Notes: generated from the sequence alone by a model not told the origin. A stretch of DNA of 64,000 bases from Pseudozobellia thermophila (GCF_900141855.1 NZ_FQYU01000002.1:1-64000), one strand, 5' to 3'; shown: positions 42,845 to 52,145, counted from the first letter of the stretch. Numbers and translations are program-made.

Positions 42845-43945
42845 TTAAATGGCTTCCTTGGCCGTAGGATGCCCTTGCAATGATTTTTCCTTTGGTGATT
42901 TTTCCAAGCGTAACCCGAACAAGGGGCGTAAAACCCCAATCCTTCGGATCAAAAACTCGTATAGTATAAAACAGGTCGTAAAGGTAAATACGGTAATGGC
43001 TACGAACTGTAAAAAGGGAGGTATGTTTAAGGGGAGGATCAACCAAGCCCCTAAATACAAGGCGAACATATGGATGATATACACCGGGTAGGCCGCCTTG
43101 CTCAAATATTCCAACAGTCGGCCGGGCCTGTTAAGGTATTGGAACGCAAGTCCGAAAATACCGAATATCCAACAGGTCGATTCCAAGGCCATTAAATAGC
43201 CCGGGGCTTCCATATGGTACGCTATAAGTCGTAGGGTGTACAGCCCTAGCGCCAGTGCCAAATAGGCCCATTTCCATTTTTTCAGGGTATTCCAGAACGG
43301 ACTACCGATATAGACGAACAGGTATCCGAAAAAGAAAGCCAGGGCTCCCAGAAAAAAGCCGTGCCAGGTTTCGGCATAAAGGGAGTAGATCTGTGGCTTT
43401 ACCCAAATGGCCTCCAGTACAAAGAACAGGGAAACGGTCAGTGGCCCCGCCACGGTACCCATTAATTTTTCCAATAGCTTTTTAAGCCTTGCCCCGCGAT
43501 GCTTCAACAGAAGAAAAACAGGAAGAAAAATAAGGACATAGGCAAAAATATTGCCCAAAAACCACAGATGGCCCGTATGGGGATAGTACGTCAACGGCTG
43601 CTTGTAGAAGGCTTGAAAAAGATACATGTGCAGGGGCGAAATGGCCACGATACCGAACAGGAAGGGTATAAGTATACGTTGGGTGCGTTCTCCTATCAGT
43701 TGTTTCCAGTTGCGCTTTCGCATGGCGAAAAAGAGTCCCATTCCCGATACAAAAAATAGAATCGGAATGCGCCACACATTGAGCATGCTCATGGGTACCC
43801 ACAATCCCTCAAGGGCGTTTTCGCTGCGTACAAAGCCAACGAACATGGCCCAGGGCTGAAAAACAATGGCTATATGGTAGATCAATAACAAGGCTATGGC
43901 GATGACCCTTAGCCAGTCTATATCGTAACGTCGAACGGTTTTCAT
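42845..43945 (-). CDS. Acyltransferase-3 family membrane protein (OpgC-like)
   Basis: A 366-residue protein with about ten membrane segments. YDIDWLRVIAIALLLIYH is the first helix with the family His; RIPILFFVSGMGLFFAMRKR and FLFGIVAISPLHMYLFQ follow. The arrangement matches the glucan-modifying OpgC/MdoC group, which adds succinyl or acetyl groups to periplasmic glucans, though many family members modify other polymers. It ends with a basic cytoplasmic tail. It may be co-transcribed with the ankyrin lipoprotein gene upstream (27-base gap). Confidence 0.88.
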   Translation of the reverse strand: MKTVRRYDIDWLRVIAIALLLIYHIAIVFQPWAMFVGFVRSENALEGLWVPMSMLNVWRIPILFFVSGMGLFFAMRKRNWKQLIGERTQRILIPFLFGIVAISPLHMYLFQAFYKQPLTYYPHTGHLWFLGNIFAYVLIFLPVFLLLKHRGARLKKLLEKLMGTVAGPLTVSLFFVLEAIWVKPQIYSLYAETWHGFFLGALAFFFGYLFVYIGSPFWNTLKKWKWAYLALALGLYTLRLIAYHMEAPGYLMALESTCWIFGIFGLAFQYLNRPGRLLEYLSKAAYPVYIIHMFALYLGAWLILPLNIPPFLQFVAITVFTFTTCFILYEFLIRRIGVLRPLFGLRLEKSPKEKSLQGHPTAKEAI

Positions 43946-43972
43946 GACTGTCGTTTTTTGAAGGGTTATATG

Positions 43973-44560
43973 TTATTGTAGCATCATGGCGATAACGGGA
44001 CGTGCCTTTTCCAGTTCGGCCAAGTTTAGGTCCAATCCAATAGGCCCCAATTGCTGCTGCATCATTTCATAGATGGGTTTCATGTCCTCAAAAGGTCCGG
44101 AGACCGTTTCCCGGGGGGTAGCGCCATAGTTGTTCTTGACGGTTTTGTCGGCCTTGGCGTCCATTAGTAACTGTACCAGTTCTACCCTACCAAAAAACGC
44201 GGCCACGTGAAGGGCGGTGGAACCGTCGTTGTTTTTTATTTCAAGATCGGCACCGGCATCGATAAGGGCAGCGGCGATTTCGGTCTTGTCAAAGGTTATG
44301 GCCGACATTAAAGGGGTGGCCCCACTTAGGGCATCTTTTTCGTCAAGGTCGGTACCGGCTTCGATATGCTGCTTTACGGCTTCGAGGTTGCCACTTACCA
44401 CGGCTTGTGTCAGGGGAATATCCGGTGCGCTTACTTCGGTCTTGGCCATGGTTTGGTCATTGCCCTTCTGTTTTTGTTGTCCGCAGGCGGCTAAGCACAT
44501 GGCTATAATAAGGAGTACATAGCTCATTTGTTTGACGGGACGGTTTTCTTGTTTTTTCAT
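43973..44560 (-). CDS. Ankyrin-repeat lipoprotein
   Basis: About 195 residues from MKKQENRPVK (44560). The lipobox is LAAC. Three to four ankyrin repeats follow: TPLTQAVVSGNLEAVKQHIEAGTDL-type text, then ATPLMSAITFDKTEIAAALIDAGADLE and STALHVAAFFGRVELVQLLMDAKADK. It is a protein-binding module on the periplasmic face. The longer start at 44632 has no signal character. No partner can be named from the neighbours. Confidence 0.85.
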   Translation of the reverse strand: MKKQENRPVKQMSYVLLIIAMCLAACGQQKQKGNDQTMAKTEVSAPDIPLTQAVVSGNLEAVKQHIEAGTDLDEKDALSGATPLMSAITFDKTEIAAALIDAGADLEIKNNDGSTALHVAAFFGRVELVQLLMDAKADKTVKNNYGATPRETVSGPFEDMKPIYEMMQQQLGPIGLDLNLAELEKARPVIAMMLQ

Positions 44561-44780
44561 GATTTTACTTTTTTGTGATTTGACTAATAATTTGATATTC
44601 CAAAGGTCCCGTATACGCTGATGCAGCACCAATCACCTATGGGGCAATGTGTATAAGCCTTGCGGAAGTGATAAAAATTATGGCGCAGGCATATAAATTA
44701 TGACGCAACTCCCTTATTTTTATCTTGGCGCGTATTCGATTATATTTGTTTAACCCGTGGCCCGCCACCAAAAAAATACC

Positions 44781-46862
44781 ATGCCGAACCCGTTAAAAGG
44801 AAGTCCGTTTACCGAGCAGGCCGAAGCCTTGATCCTAGCCCATTTAAGCGATGAGCATTTTGGGGTATCGGAACTGGCGGCGGCCATGCACATGAGCCGT
44901 TCCAACCTTTTGCGGAAATGTAAAAAACAGACCCAACTTTCGGCCAGTCAGTTTATTCGGCAGGTACGCCTACAACAGGCGATGGAGCTGTTGAAGGATT
45001 CCGACCTTACGGTTTCCGAGGTTTCCTATCGCGTGGGTTTTGGCAGTACTTCCTATTTTATCAAATGTTTTAGGGAACACTATGGCTATCCCCCCGGGGA
45101 AGTGGGCAAACACGCTGTGACGGAAACGATTCTTGATCCCGGGCAGGTCCCCGAAAAACAGCTTCCTTTTTTAAAACGCTTTCAATGGCCTTTGACAGGG
45201 GCAATTTTGTTGTTGCTCATAGGGTCCTTTTTTTTGTGGAACCCCTTCTCCCCGGGTTCCGAGGCTTCCCAGAGACCCGATATTGAAAAATCGATTGCGG
45301 TGCTTCCCTTTAAAAACGAGAGCAGCGATTCGACCAACCTCTATTTTGTAAATGGTTTGATGGAGGCCGCTTTGGGCAACCTGCAGAAAATCGAGGATCT
45401 AAGGGTGGTCAGCCGTACTTCGGTAGAAAAATATCGCAATTCCGACCAGAACATCGGTGAGATAGCCTCCGACCTGGGGGTCAGTTATATTGTGGAGGGC
45501 AGCGGGCAGAAAGTGGGCGATCAGGTGCTGCTGAACATACAGTTGATCGATGCCGCTACCGATTCCCGCATCTGGGGACAACAATATACCCACGAAGTGG
45601 TAGATATCTTTGCCCTGCAGAACGAAGTGGCCAAAAAGATCGCCAATGCCGTTGAGGCGAACGTGACCCCTTCGGAATGGGAACAGATCGATAAAAAGCC
45701 TACCGATAACCTGGTGGCCTATGATTACTACCTCAAGGCCCAAGAGCCTTTTTTATTGAGATCGGAAGCAGGCTTGCAAGAAGCTATTCCCTTGTTTGAA
45801 AAAGCCCTGGAAGAAGATCCCGAGTTTGCCCTGGTCTATGCCGATCTGGCCATTGCCTATTACTATTTGGATCTTTATAAAAAGGAAAAGAAGTACACGG
45901 AGCAAATTAACAATTATGCCGATAAAGCCCTGCTCTACGATCCCAAGCTTGCCGAAAGTCTTATGGCCAAAGCCCTTTACTACCAGCATACGGGCGATTA
46001 TCGCTTGGCGGTGCCCCACCTTCAAAAAGCCTTGGAATACAATCCGAATTCTTCGGCGGTGGTACAGATGCTGGCCCTCCTGTATTCCAATTTTATACCC
46101 GATACCGGAAAATACCTCGAATATGCCTTGAAGGGAATCCAATTGGATATTGCGGCCAATGATTCCGTAGCTAGGAGTTACATCTATCTAAATTTGGGCA
46201 ATGCCCTCATTCAATCGGGTTTTACCGAAGAGGCCTTGGATTATATTGAAACGTCCCTGCGGTTCAATCCACAGAATTACTACGCGCCCTACGTAAAGGC
46301 CTATATTTTATACGCCAAGGACAGGGATTTGCAACAAACCCTTAACCTTATCAAAACGGAATTGCAAAAAGACACTAACCGCTTGGATATTTTACAGGAA
46401 ACCGCCAAGTTGCATTATTTTAAAAGGGAATACGACAGTGCCTACCACTATTACAAACGGTTTGATGAAATTAGAACATCAAAAGGGTTGGCCATCTACC
46501 CCCAGGAAGATATTAAACTTGCCTTGGTATATGAAAAAATGGGGTTTGCCGAAGAGGCTTCCCGGTTTTTCAAGATGTATGTAGACTATTGTGAACGGGA
46601 TCGATCCATTTATAAGCCGGCCAGTATGGCGGTCAGATATGCCCACGAGGGAAAGCTCGACCTGGCGATTGCCCAACTCAAGGAATTTGCGACCAAAAAC
46701 CATTACCAATACTGGATCCTGTTGTTTATGAAATTGGATCCCGCAATAGCACCTTTACAAAAACATCCCGAATTTGAATCGGTAATGCAAAAAATCGAAG
46801 ATCGGTTTTGGGAGAACCACGACCGGTTGCAGGAAACCTTGCAAGCCAAAAAACTACTCTAA
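44781..46862 (+). CDS. AraC-type HTH, membrane segment, TolB/FlgO-like and TPR regulator
   Basis: About 693 residues from MPNPLKGSPF (44781). Order: AraC HTH (about 10-110, with LSDEHFGVSELAAAMHMSRSNLLRKCK), one membrane helix (about 143-160, ILLLLIGSFFLW), a TolB/FlgO-like domain (SIAVLPFKNESSD to DSRIWGQQYTHE, about 175-290) and TPRs (about 310-670). The HTH is cytoplasmic and the rest periplasmic. This one-component design resembles CadC-type regulators: the outer part senses and the inner part binds DNA directly. It is divergent from the ankyrin lipoprotein, a possible target. Confidence 0.87.
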   Translation: MPNPLKGSPFTEQAEALILAHLSDEHFGVSELAAAMHMSRSNLLRKCKKQTQLSASQFIRQVRLQQAMELLKDSDLTVSEVSYRVGFGSTSYFIKCFREHYGYPPGEVGKHAVTETILDPGQVPEKQLPFLKRFQWPLTGAILLLLIGSFFLWNPFSPGSEASQRPDIEKSIAVLPFKNESSDSTNLYFVNGLMEAALGNLQKIEDLRVVSRTSVEKYRNSDQNIGEIASDLGVSYIVEGSGQKVGDQVLLNIQLIDAATDSRIWGQQYTHEVVDIFALQNEVAKKIANAVEANVTPSEWEQIDKKPTDNLVAYDYYLKAQEPFLLRSEAGLQEAIPLFEKALEEDPEFALVYADLAIAYYYLDLYKKEKKYTEQINNYADKALLYDPKLAESLMAKALYYQHTGDYRLAVPHLQKALEYNPNSSAVVQMLALLYSNFIPDTGKYLEYALKGIQLDIAANDSVARSYIYLNLGNALIQSGFTEEALDYIETSLRFNPQNYYAPYVKAYILYAKDRDLQQTLNLIKTELQKDTNRLDILQETAKLHYFKREYDSAYHYYKRFDEIRTSKGLAIYPQEDIKLALVYEKMGFAEEASRFFKMYVDYCERDRSIYKPASMAVRYAHEGKLDLAIAQLKEFATKNHYQYWILLFMKLDPAIAPLQKHPEFESVMQKIEDRFWENHDRLQETLQAKKLL

Positions 46863-47081
46863 GGAAGCAGGTCCGGGAAATTAACTTTTTTTAAGATAGG
46901 CCGATGGTTTTATACCCTACTTTTGCCGGCTTAAATTAATTATCAAGAATCTCAAAAGAGGAGATAGCAACCTGCAATAACAAGCAAGGTGCTCAAGAGA
47001 TAGGCCAATCCGTTGGAACAAATGTTACCCCATACGTCCTCGTATTTGCCGCTGTTTCCTTTTTGAAATGCATATGGAGCA

Positions 47082-48377
47082 ATGGCAGTTACAAGCAAGG
47101 TCACCCCTAAATTTTCGGCGTTAATCCCCCTTTTGGTCTTTGTTTTTACCTTTTTGGGCGTTGGTGTCCACCAAAGCGATTTTTACGCCCTGCCCGCCCC
47201 TATGGCGGTTATAGTTGGCGTTGTGGTAGCATTTATAATGTTCGGGGAATCCGTGTCAGCAAAGATTAGCACCTTCTTAAAAGGTTGTGGTGACGAGAAG
47301 ATATTGACCATGTGCTTGATCTATCTCTTGGCCGGAGCCTTTGCCGCCATTACCACAAAAACCGGAAGTGTGGATGCCATCGTTAATATGGGGTTGGACT
47401 TAATCGCCCTTCGTTATATCTATGTGGGAATCTTTGTCATTGCAGGGTTTTTGTCGGTCTCCACGGGTACCTCGGTGGGGTCCATCGTAGCCCTGTCTCC
47501 CATTGTAGTCGGGTTTGCCGATGAAAGCGGTGCCGATCTGGCCCTCTTGTGCGGTGCCTTGTTGGGAGGGAGTATGTTCGGGGATAATCTATCCGTAATC
47601 TCCGATACCACCATTGCGGCCACCCAATCCCTGGGTTGTAAAATGGGCGATAAGTTCAGACAGAATATTAAAATTGCCTTGCCTGCGGCCCTGCTTACCA
47701 CGGGTATCCTACTCTTTCAGGGTTGGGACCTTACATATGCCGAAACGGAGGCGGCCACCTATAGCTATTCGGTACTAAAAATACTGCCCTACGTCTTGGT
47801 CATTGTTCTCTCCATTCTAGGTGTCAATGTGTTCGTGACTTTGTTGCTGGGAGTTGTTTCAGCGGGACTCCTGGGAATTGTTTCCGGGGATTTTACGCTA
47901 ATGGAATCGTCCCGGATCGCCTATACCGGGTTTACCAATATGACGGAGATTTTTCTATTGTCATTGCTCACGGGAGGTTTGGCGGCCTTGGTGGAAAGAA
48001 ATGGAGGGATCGATTATATTCTGGTCAATATAAAAAAACGCATCAAAAGCAAGAAAACGGCCCGGTTGGGCATCGCGACCTTGGTGGGCACGACCAATTT
48101 GGCCATAGCCAATAACACCGTATCCATTATCATAGCCGGCCCCATTGCCAAGACCATAAACGATGATTACGGCCTGGATACTAAGGGCACCGCCTCCATT
48201 CTTGATATTTTTGCCTGCATTTCACAAGGATTATTGCCCTACGGGGCGCAGGTTTTGATGATCTTAAGCTTTTCAAAGGGAAGGTTGGACTATCCGGATC
48301 TGGTGCTCAATACCTGGTACCTCTTGTTCTTGCTTGGCTATACCTTGCTCTTTATCATTTTTAAACCAGCGAAATAG
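47082..48377 (+). CDS. NhaC-family Na+/H+ antiporter
   Basis: A 431-residue protein with 10-12 membrane segments. Family text: GSMFGDNLSVISDTTIAATQSLGCKMGDKFRQN (the polar, ion-binding region with Asp residues), SVGSIVALSPIVVGFADESGADLALLCGALLG and TTNLAIANNTVSIIIAGPIAK. It exchanges Na+ for H+ across the inner membrane, in keeping with a marine host. It is monocistronic. The preceding 219 bases hold no other gene. Confidence 0.9.
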   Translation: MAVTSKVTPKFSALIPLLVFVFTFLGVGVHQSDFYALPAPMAVIVGVVVAFIMFGESVSAKISTFLKGCGDEKILTMCLIYLLAGAFAAITTKTGSVDAIVNMGLDLIALRYIYVGIFVIAGFLSVSTGTSVGSIVALSPIVVGFADESGADLALLCGALLGGSMFGDNLSVISDTTIAATQSLGCKMGDKFRQNIKIALPAALLTTGILLFQGWDLTYAETEAATYSYSVLKILPYVLVIVLSILGVNVFVTLLLGVVSAGLLGIVSGDFTLMESSRIAYTGFTNMTEIFLLSLLTGGLAALVERNGGIDYILVNIKKRIKSKKTARLGIATLVGTTNLAIANNTVSIIIAGPIAKTINDDYGLDTKGTASILDIFACISQGLLPYGAQVLMILSFSKGRLDYPDLVLNTWYLLFLLGYTLLFIIFKPAK

Positions 48378-48582
48378 CTATTGGTACGGGATATCACCCG
48401 ATAACCATGACCAAGGATGGGACATTTTTTGGTGTTAAAACCAAAGGGGATTTTGCAGGAAAATTCTTTTTAAGGGTATCTTTACGGTCTCAATTTGAAT
48501 TAGGGCTATGTAAAAGTCAAGGGGCATCCCCCATAGGCTTTTCCAGGTCCGTTTTTTTTCACTTTAAACTTTACTTATTAGT

Positions 48583-49446
48583 ATGAGACATTTAATTACA
48601 GCATGTACGGCTGTTTTGATCGGTGCAGTATCGTACGGACAGATGGAAGTTTCCGTAAGTACCGGTTATGCCATTGGTAGTGCGACCATGAAACTAGGGG
48701 AACGCGTAAGCCTGTCCGAAACCGAAAACGCATATGGGAGCTATGGGGAAGGCGCCAATGTACAGATCAGGGGAACGTATTATTTTGACGATTCGTTCGG
48801 TGTGGACCTTGGCGTGGGCTACTTGCAGGGTACGGACCAGGATATATCGGTGGTCAACTTGCCCGACACGGAGGTAGATGCGGTCGCCCGGGCCCGTGCC
48901 TTTGGCGCTTCGGCCTCCTTGGTGTATAAATTTACCAATAGCCTGTACGGCCGTTTTGGCGCCTTGATCAAGCTGGGTGGAAAAACAGAGGCGGTCGTGT
49001 ACCAAAAATCCGTCTTTTCGGAAGCCGAGGCCCAAGCCTTTGGCGTACCGGAAGGCTCGTATTCCGAGACGAATTACAAGGAAGATTATCATGGAAAATT
49101 TCCCTTGGGCTTTGTAGGTGCCATGGGTTATAAGTTTAACCTGAATTCCAATTTCAGCCTTTTCGTGGAGGCCGAGTACTACGGCATCAGTTTAAAAAGA
49201 AAGGATTCGGAAATTGCCGAGTTCAATACCGATGTGGTACTTCCGGACGGTACGGTAGCGGTAAGCGGACTGTATACCTTGGATAACCTTCCCGAGGGTT
49301 ATGTACGCAAAACCAACTATGTCGACGAGTTGTCGAATACCAATACCGATACCTCCAAGGAGTTGTCGCAAAAGGTACCCTATTCGTCGTTCGGGCTCAA
49401 TTTTGGGATTACCTACAAGTTTCAACGTTCCCAGAAGAACAATTAG
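48583..49446 (+). CDS. Outer-membrane beta-barrel protein (OmpA/OmpX-like)
   Basis: A 287-residue protein with a signal peptide ending GAVSYGQM. Alternating strands with aromatic girdles can be seen (GTYYFDDSFGVDLGVGYLQG, SASLVYKFTNSLYGRFGALIKLGG, LNFGITYKFQ), which fit an 8- to 10-strand barrel. One long loop (about 225-265) is Asp/Thr/Asn-rich. There is no OmpA peptidoglycan domain. The role may be structural or adhesive. A strong terminator follows. Confidence 0.8.
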   Translation: MRHLITACTAVLIGAVSYGQMEVSVSTGYAIGSATMKLGERVSLSETENAYGSYGEGANVQIRGTYYFDDSFGVDLGVGYLQGTDQDISVVNLPDTEVDAVARARAFGASASLVYKFTNSLYGRFGALIKLGGKTEAVVYQKSVFSEAEAQAFGVPEGSYSETNYKEDYHGKFPLGFVGAMGYKFNLNSNFSLFVEAEYYGISLKRKDSEIAEFNTDVVLPDGTVAVSGLYTLDNLPEGYVRKTNYVDELSNTNTDTSKELSQKVPYSSFGLNFGITYKFQRSQKNN

Positions 49447-49481
49447 GCTTTCGACCCTTCAATGGTGCAACGCCCCATGTA

Positions 49482-49525
49482 CGGCCCCGGTAAGATGTTT
49501 TGTTTTACCGGGGCCGTTTTCGTTT
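49482..49525 (+). terminator. Rho-independent terminator of the barrel gene
   Basis: A 12-bp perfect stem: CGGCCCCGGTAA (49482-49493) with TTACCGGGGCCG (49505-49516), followed by TTTTCGTTT. Confidence 0.9.
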
Positions 49526-49700
49526 GTCCATTAAGGAAGAAGGTTTGGGTATTTGAAGCTTTGATGTACTATTCGAACCCTAATCGTTTCACACCCCGAA
49601 CGGTACAAACCCCAAGGTGAAATTGTGGATATCTATTCGCGTTTTTTTCATTTTGGGCCTCGGCGATACCCTATATTTGGCACCCCAAAAACAAATTATT

Positions 49701-50261
49701 ATGAGTGCAACCTGGTACGAGTGCAAAATTAAATACAAAAAAATCGATGAAACATCGGGCATGCTCAGGGTAAAGACCGAACCTTTTCTGGTCGATGCCA
49801 TTTCGTATACCGAGGCCGAAAGCAGGATTACCGAAGAGATGTCCGCTTATCTGAGCGATACCGAAGAAATCAAGATCACCAACATCAAGGTAGCCAATTA
49901 CGCCGAGATCCATCCCTTTGAGAATTCCGACCGATGGTTCAAATCCAAGGTTTCCCTGATCGCCTTTGACGAGGAAAGCGGAAAGGAACGCAAGACCAAT
50001 ATGTACCTATTGGTACAGGCCAACGATGTCAAGGAAGCCTACGACAACACGGTCAGCGTTATGAAGGACACCATGGGCGACTATACCATACCGGCCATTT
50101 CGGAATCGCCCATTATGGACGTATTTCCTTATTTTTCGGGCGAGGAGGACGAACTGGACCGCTTGGAAAGGTTCAATGCCCTGAAAGCTTCGGTACCGGC
50201 CGATAACGATATGGACGAAGAACTGGAGATGGCCGATGTGCTATCGGACGAGGAGGAATAG
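49701..50261 (+). CDS. DUF4494-family protein
   Basis: About 186 residues from MSATWYECKIKYKK (49701), which is the standard start of DUF4494; upstream residues are not part of it. The segment SYTEAESRITEEMSAYLSDTEEIKITNIKVANYAEI and the block DRWFKSKVSLIAFDEESGKERKTNMYLLVQANDVKEAY are the family core. The C-terminal tail is strongly acidic (DNDMDEELEMADVLSDEEE). DUF4494 is widespread in Bacteroidota with no known function. It is a single gene with a terminator. Confidence 0.85.
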   Translation: MSATWYECKIKYKKIDETSGMLRVKTEPFLVDAISYTEAESRITEEMSAYLSDTEEIKITNIKVANYAEIHPFENSDRWFKSKVSLIAFDEESGKERKTNMYLLVQANDVKEAYDNTVSVMKDTMGDYTIPAISESPIMDVFPYFSGEEDELDRLERFNALKASVPADNDMDEELEMADVLSDEEE

Positions 50262-50287
50262 CCCGCAGCAGTCCCCAACTATAAAAA

Positions 50288-50322
50288 AATCCGCTTGCAA
50301 ACACTTGGCGGATTTTTTTTTT
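50288..50322 (+). terminator. Rho-independent terminator of the DUF4494 gene
   Basis: AATCCGC (50288-50294) pairs with GCGGATT (50308-50314), running into a long T-run. Confidence 0.85.
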
Positions 50323-50409
50323 GGCCCCGATCAAGGCGCTTGCCGTAGGGACGAAAAAAAAGGCGCATCCATACGAATGCCCCCAACTGTATAACACTCG
50401 GTTTATATA

Positions 50410-50706
50410 TTACAATAGGGAAAGAATCCCCTGTAATTCGCTAAGGTTAAGACTGGAATCGCTGTCGGTATCCAATACATCAAAATTTTCGGCCACGGAA
50501 CCGATGGCCTCCGTTGAACTGATGGCCTCGTCGTTATTGGTATCCAATAAACTGAAAAGGCTGGCCACTTGCTGAACCGTAGAGTTCGAACTTAAGGATG
50601 CCAACAAGGTGGCGGCATCGGAAACATTTGACGTGTTTACGTTCTTGACGCCGTTACAGGCCGTTAGGGCCAATACAAGCGCTAGAGATGAAATTGTTTT
50701 CTTCAT
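50410..50706 (-). CDS. Small EF-hand lipoprotein
   Basis: A 98-residue protein. The lipobox is LTAC. Two Ca-binding loops are visible: DTNNDEAISSTE and DTDSDSSLNLSE, each with Asp at positions 1, 3 and 5 and Glu at 12. Between them is a short helix (AIGSVAENFDVL). This gives a compact EF-hand pair anchored to the membrane. It may sense or buffer calcium at the cell surface. It is monocistronic; the preceding gap is short. Confidence 0.8.
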   Translation of the reverse strand: MKKTISSLALVLALTACNGVKNVNTSNVSDAATLLASLSSNSTVQQVASLFSLLDTNNDEAISSTEAIGSVAENFDVLDTDSDSSLNLSELQGILSLL

Positions 50707-50874
50707 AGTTAATGACTTTTTGAGCGCGCAAAGGTAGGCCTATCCCCCCTTCGGCATAAAAGGAATAGACGAATACGGGCGATGATCCTACGAATTTGTC
50801 AAATTCATAGATGAAGCAGGCCTATTCTTCCCGGCAGCCGGCATGCTTGCCCATTTTTACCTATGGAAAGAAAA

Positions 50875-51144
50875 TCAACAGGAAGGGCAGTTGGTGTGGT
50901 TGTCGAGCTTTGGTCCTTTCTGTTGCTGCCGTAGCTTGCGCAGATGGTAAGTATGTATGACACAGAAGATAGCTCCTGAAATAATCAAGGGGCCCGACTC
51001 CAAAAACACGCCGTAGATCACATAGAAGAAACTGGAGATCATATGCCATAGCCTAAAGCCGCCCATATCCTTTTTGGTTACGGCATAAAAGCCCGCCAAT
51101 ATGGCCATATAGCCCAAAATTTCAGCATAAAGGTTCATGTTCAC
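50875..51144 (-). CDS. Small three-helix membrane protein (YgjV-like?)
   Basis: An 89-residue protein with three hydrophobic segments: LYAEILGYMAILAGFYAV, LWHMISSFFYVIYGVFL and GPLIISGAIFCVIHTYHL. The end, HTNCPSC, carries a CxxC-like pair. The layout resembles half of the E. coli YgjV type, but this link is weak. Its start overlaps the MarR gene stop by four bases (ATGA), so the two are translated together and it is probably the target of that regulator. Confidence 0.65.
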   Translation of the reverse strand: MNMNLYAEILGYMAILAGFYAVTKKDMGGFRLWHMISSFFYVIYGVFLESGPLIISGAIFCVIHTYHLRKLRQQQKGPKLDNHTNCPSC

Positions 51145-51614
51145 AATTTTTTTAAGGTACGTTCCTTATAATTTGCCTCGTTTAATTTCTCTTCGATCCG
51201 TGCCAGTTCTTCCATGAAATGGGGACTATCGGCCAAAATATCGCGGGTAACCTCGGTTCCCGCCTCCCAGTAGGGCTTGAATACGGCAATGTGCTTATGT
51301 GCCTTTGGGGTCAGGGAGAGTACTTGCTTGCGCTTATCGCTATCGTCTTCTTGGGTAGCGATATATCCGTTCCGCTTCATTTTTTTGACAATCTTTACCA
51401 CCGCAGGGTGCGAAAATTGCAAGGTGTCGGCCATTTCCGTTATGGTCATGGCCTGGTGTTCCTGCAATAGGCGGAATATCAGGTTCCAATTGGGCTCTAT
51501 GTCGAGACCCTTGCTCTTGTACAGGTCCTTGGTGCTGTACAGCAAGGCATCGCTTAGGCGTTTGAGCCTACTGGTCAGTCCCTCGTACTCCATATGTATT
51601 AGAAAATCTTCCAT
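51141..51614 (-). CDS. MarR-family transcriptional regulator
   Basis: About 157 residues from MEDFLIHM (51614), with a winged helix (MTITEMADTLQFSHPAVVKIVKKMKRNGYIATQEDDSDKRKQVLSLT). I prefer this start over 51644 because the promoter, with a TACATTTG element on the minus strand (51642-51649), lies between the two; the longer start would precede the transcript. Two GTAACTNGTTAC palindromes flank that element, so the protein most likely represses itself and the small membrane protein gene that overlaps its stop. The ligand is unknown. Confidence 0.9.
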   Translation of the reverse strand: MEDFLIHMEYEGLTSRLKRLSDALLYSTKDLYKSKGLDIEPNWNLIFRLLQEHQAMTITEMADTLQFSHPAVVKIVKKMKRNGYIATQEDDSDKRKQVLSLTPKAHKHIAVFKPYWEAGTEVTRDILADSPHFMEELARIEEKLNEANYKERTLKKL

Positions 51615-51628
51615 TAAGCCTAAATTAA

Positions 51629-51672
51629 GTAACTGGTTACGCAAATGTATGTTATTTTACGTAACTAGTTAC
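51629..51672 (-). promoter_or_regulatory. Twin MarR operators around a -7 element
   Basis: GTAACTGGTTAC (51629-51640) and GTAACTAGTTAC (51661-51672) are perfect palindromes apart from the centre, 32 bases apart. Between them the minus strand has TACATTTG (TAnnTTTG). The start site would fall in the gene-proximal operator. Confidence 0.82.
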
Positions 51673-51799
51673 GAAGTTTTGATGTTTTTATTTTCAAATT
51701 GGAAATCAATCGGTTCATTTTATCCGCCGCACCTCCCCTAATACGTATTCCCTAATGCATGTTTACGGGTTGGCAATTAACTTTTCAAAAAATAGCAAA

Positions 51800-51822
51800 C
51801 TTAAATCGGATAAATTTGTCCG
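51800..51822 (+). promoter_or_regulatory. Promoter with palindrome over the -7 element (nor operon)
   Basis: CGGATAAATTTGTCCG (51807-51822) is palindromic except for one pair, and its middle, TAAATTTG (51811-51818), matches TAnnTTTG. A regulator bound there would block the polymerase. The 15 bases CTTAAATCGGATAAA (51800-51814) occur again at 51972-51986. Confidence 0.6.
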
Positions 51823-51971
51823 TTATTAATTTTAGGTTTAATTTCGCCCCGATAATTAGAAGGATATTGCTTCCCTATTAGTTCGATGTGATCTTCGCAC
51901 TTTGTATAGCTGTGATGAGGTACATCTTATGAAGCGTACTGTTCTAAAATATATTTATGACGCATAAGAAT

Positions 51972-51986
51972 CTTAAATCGGATAAA
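51972..51986 (+). repeat. Second copy of the 15-base operator-like repeat
   Basis: CTTAAATCGGATAAA, identical to 51800-51814 and in the same direction, 172 bases nearer the gene. The right half of the palindrome is degenerate here (AAGACC). Confidence 0.55.
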
Positions 51987-52145
51987 AAGACCTTTTTATA
52001 CTTTTTAATCTAAAAAGGAAGTAAGCTTTCTTGTATAAGCATCGGAACATCAATGCAAATCGCCAATTGTGAACCTAACAGCTTAGGAATATAAACATCG
52101 AAAGGCTTAGGACGCTAAGCTTATCACCTATCAATAAATAGAACT

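Larger units (their letters stand above)
51673..52145. other. Long leader region of the cupin-nitric oxide reductase operon
   Basis: No gene is visible in about 470 bases. The palindromic promoter at 51800-51822 and a second copy of its left half at 51972-51986 are the only signals that I can support. If transcription starts at the first, the leader is over 300 bases long. Confidence 0.5.
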
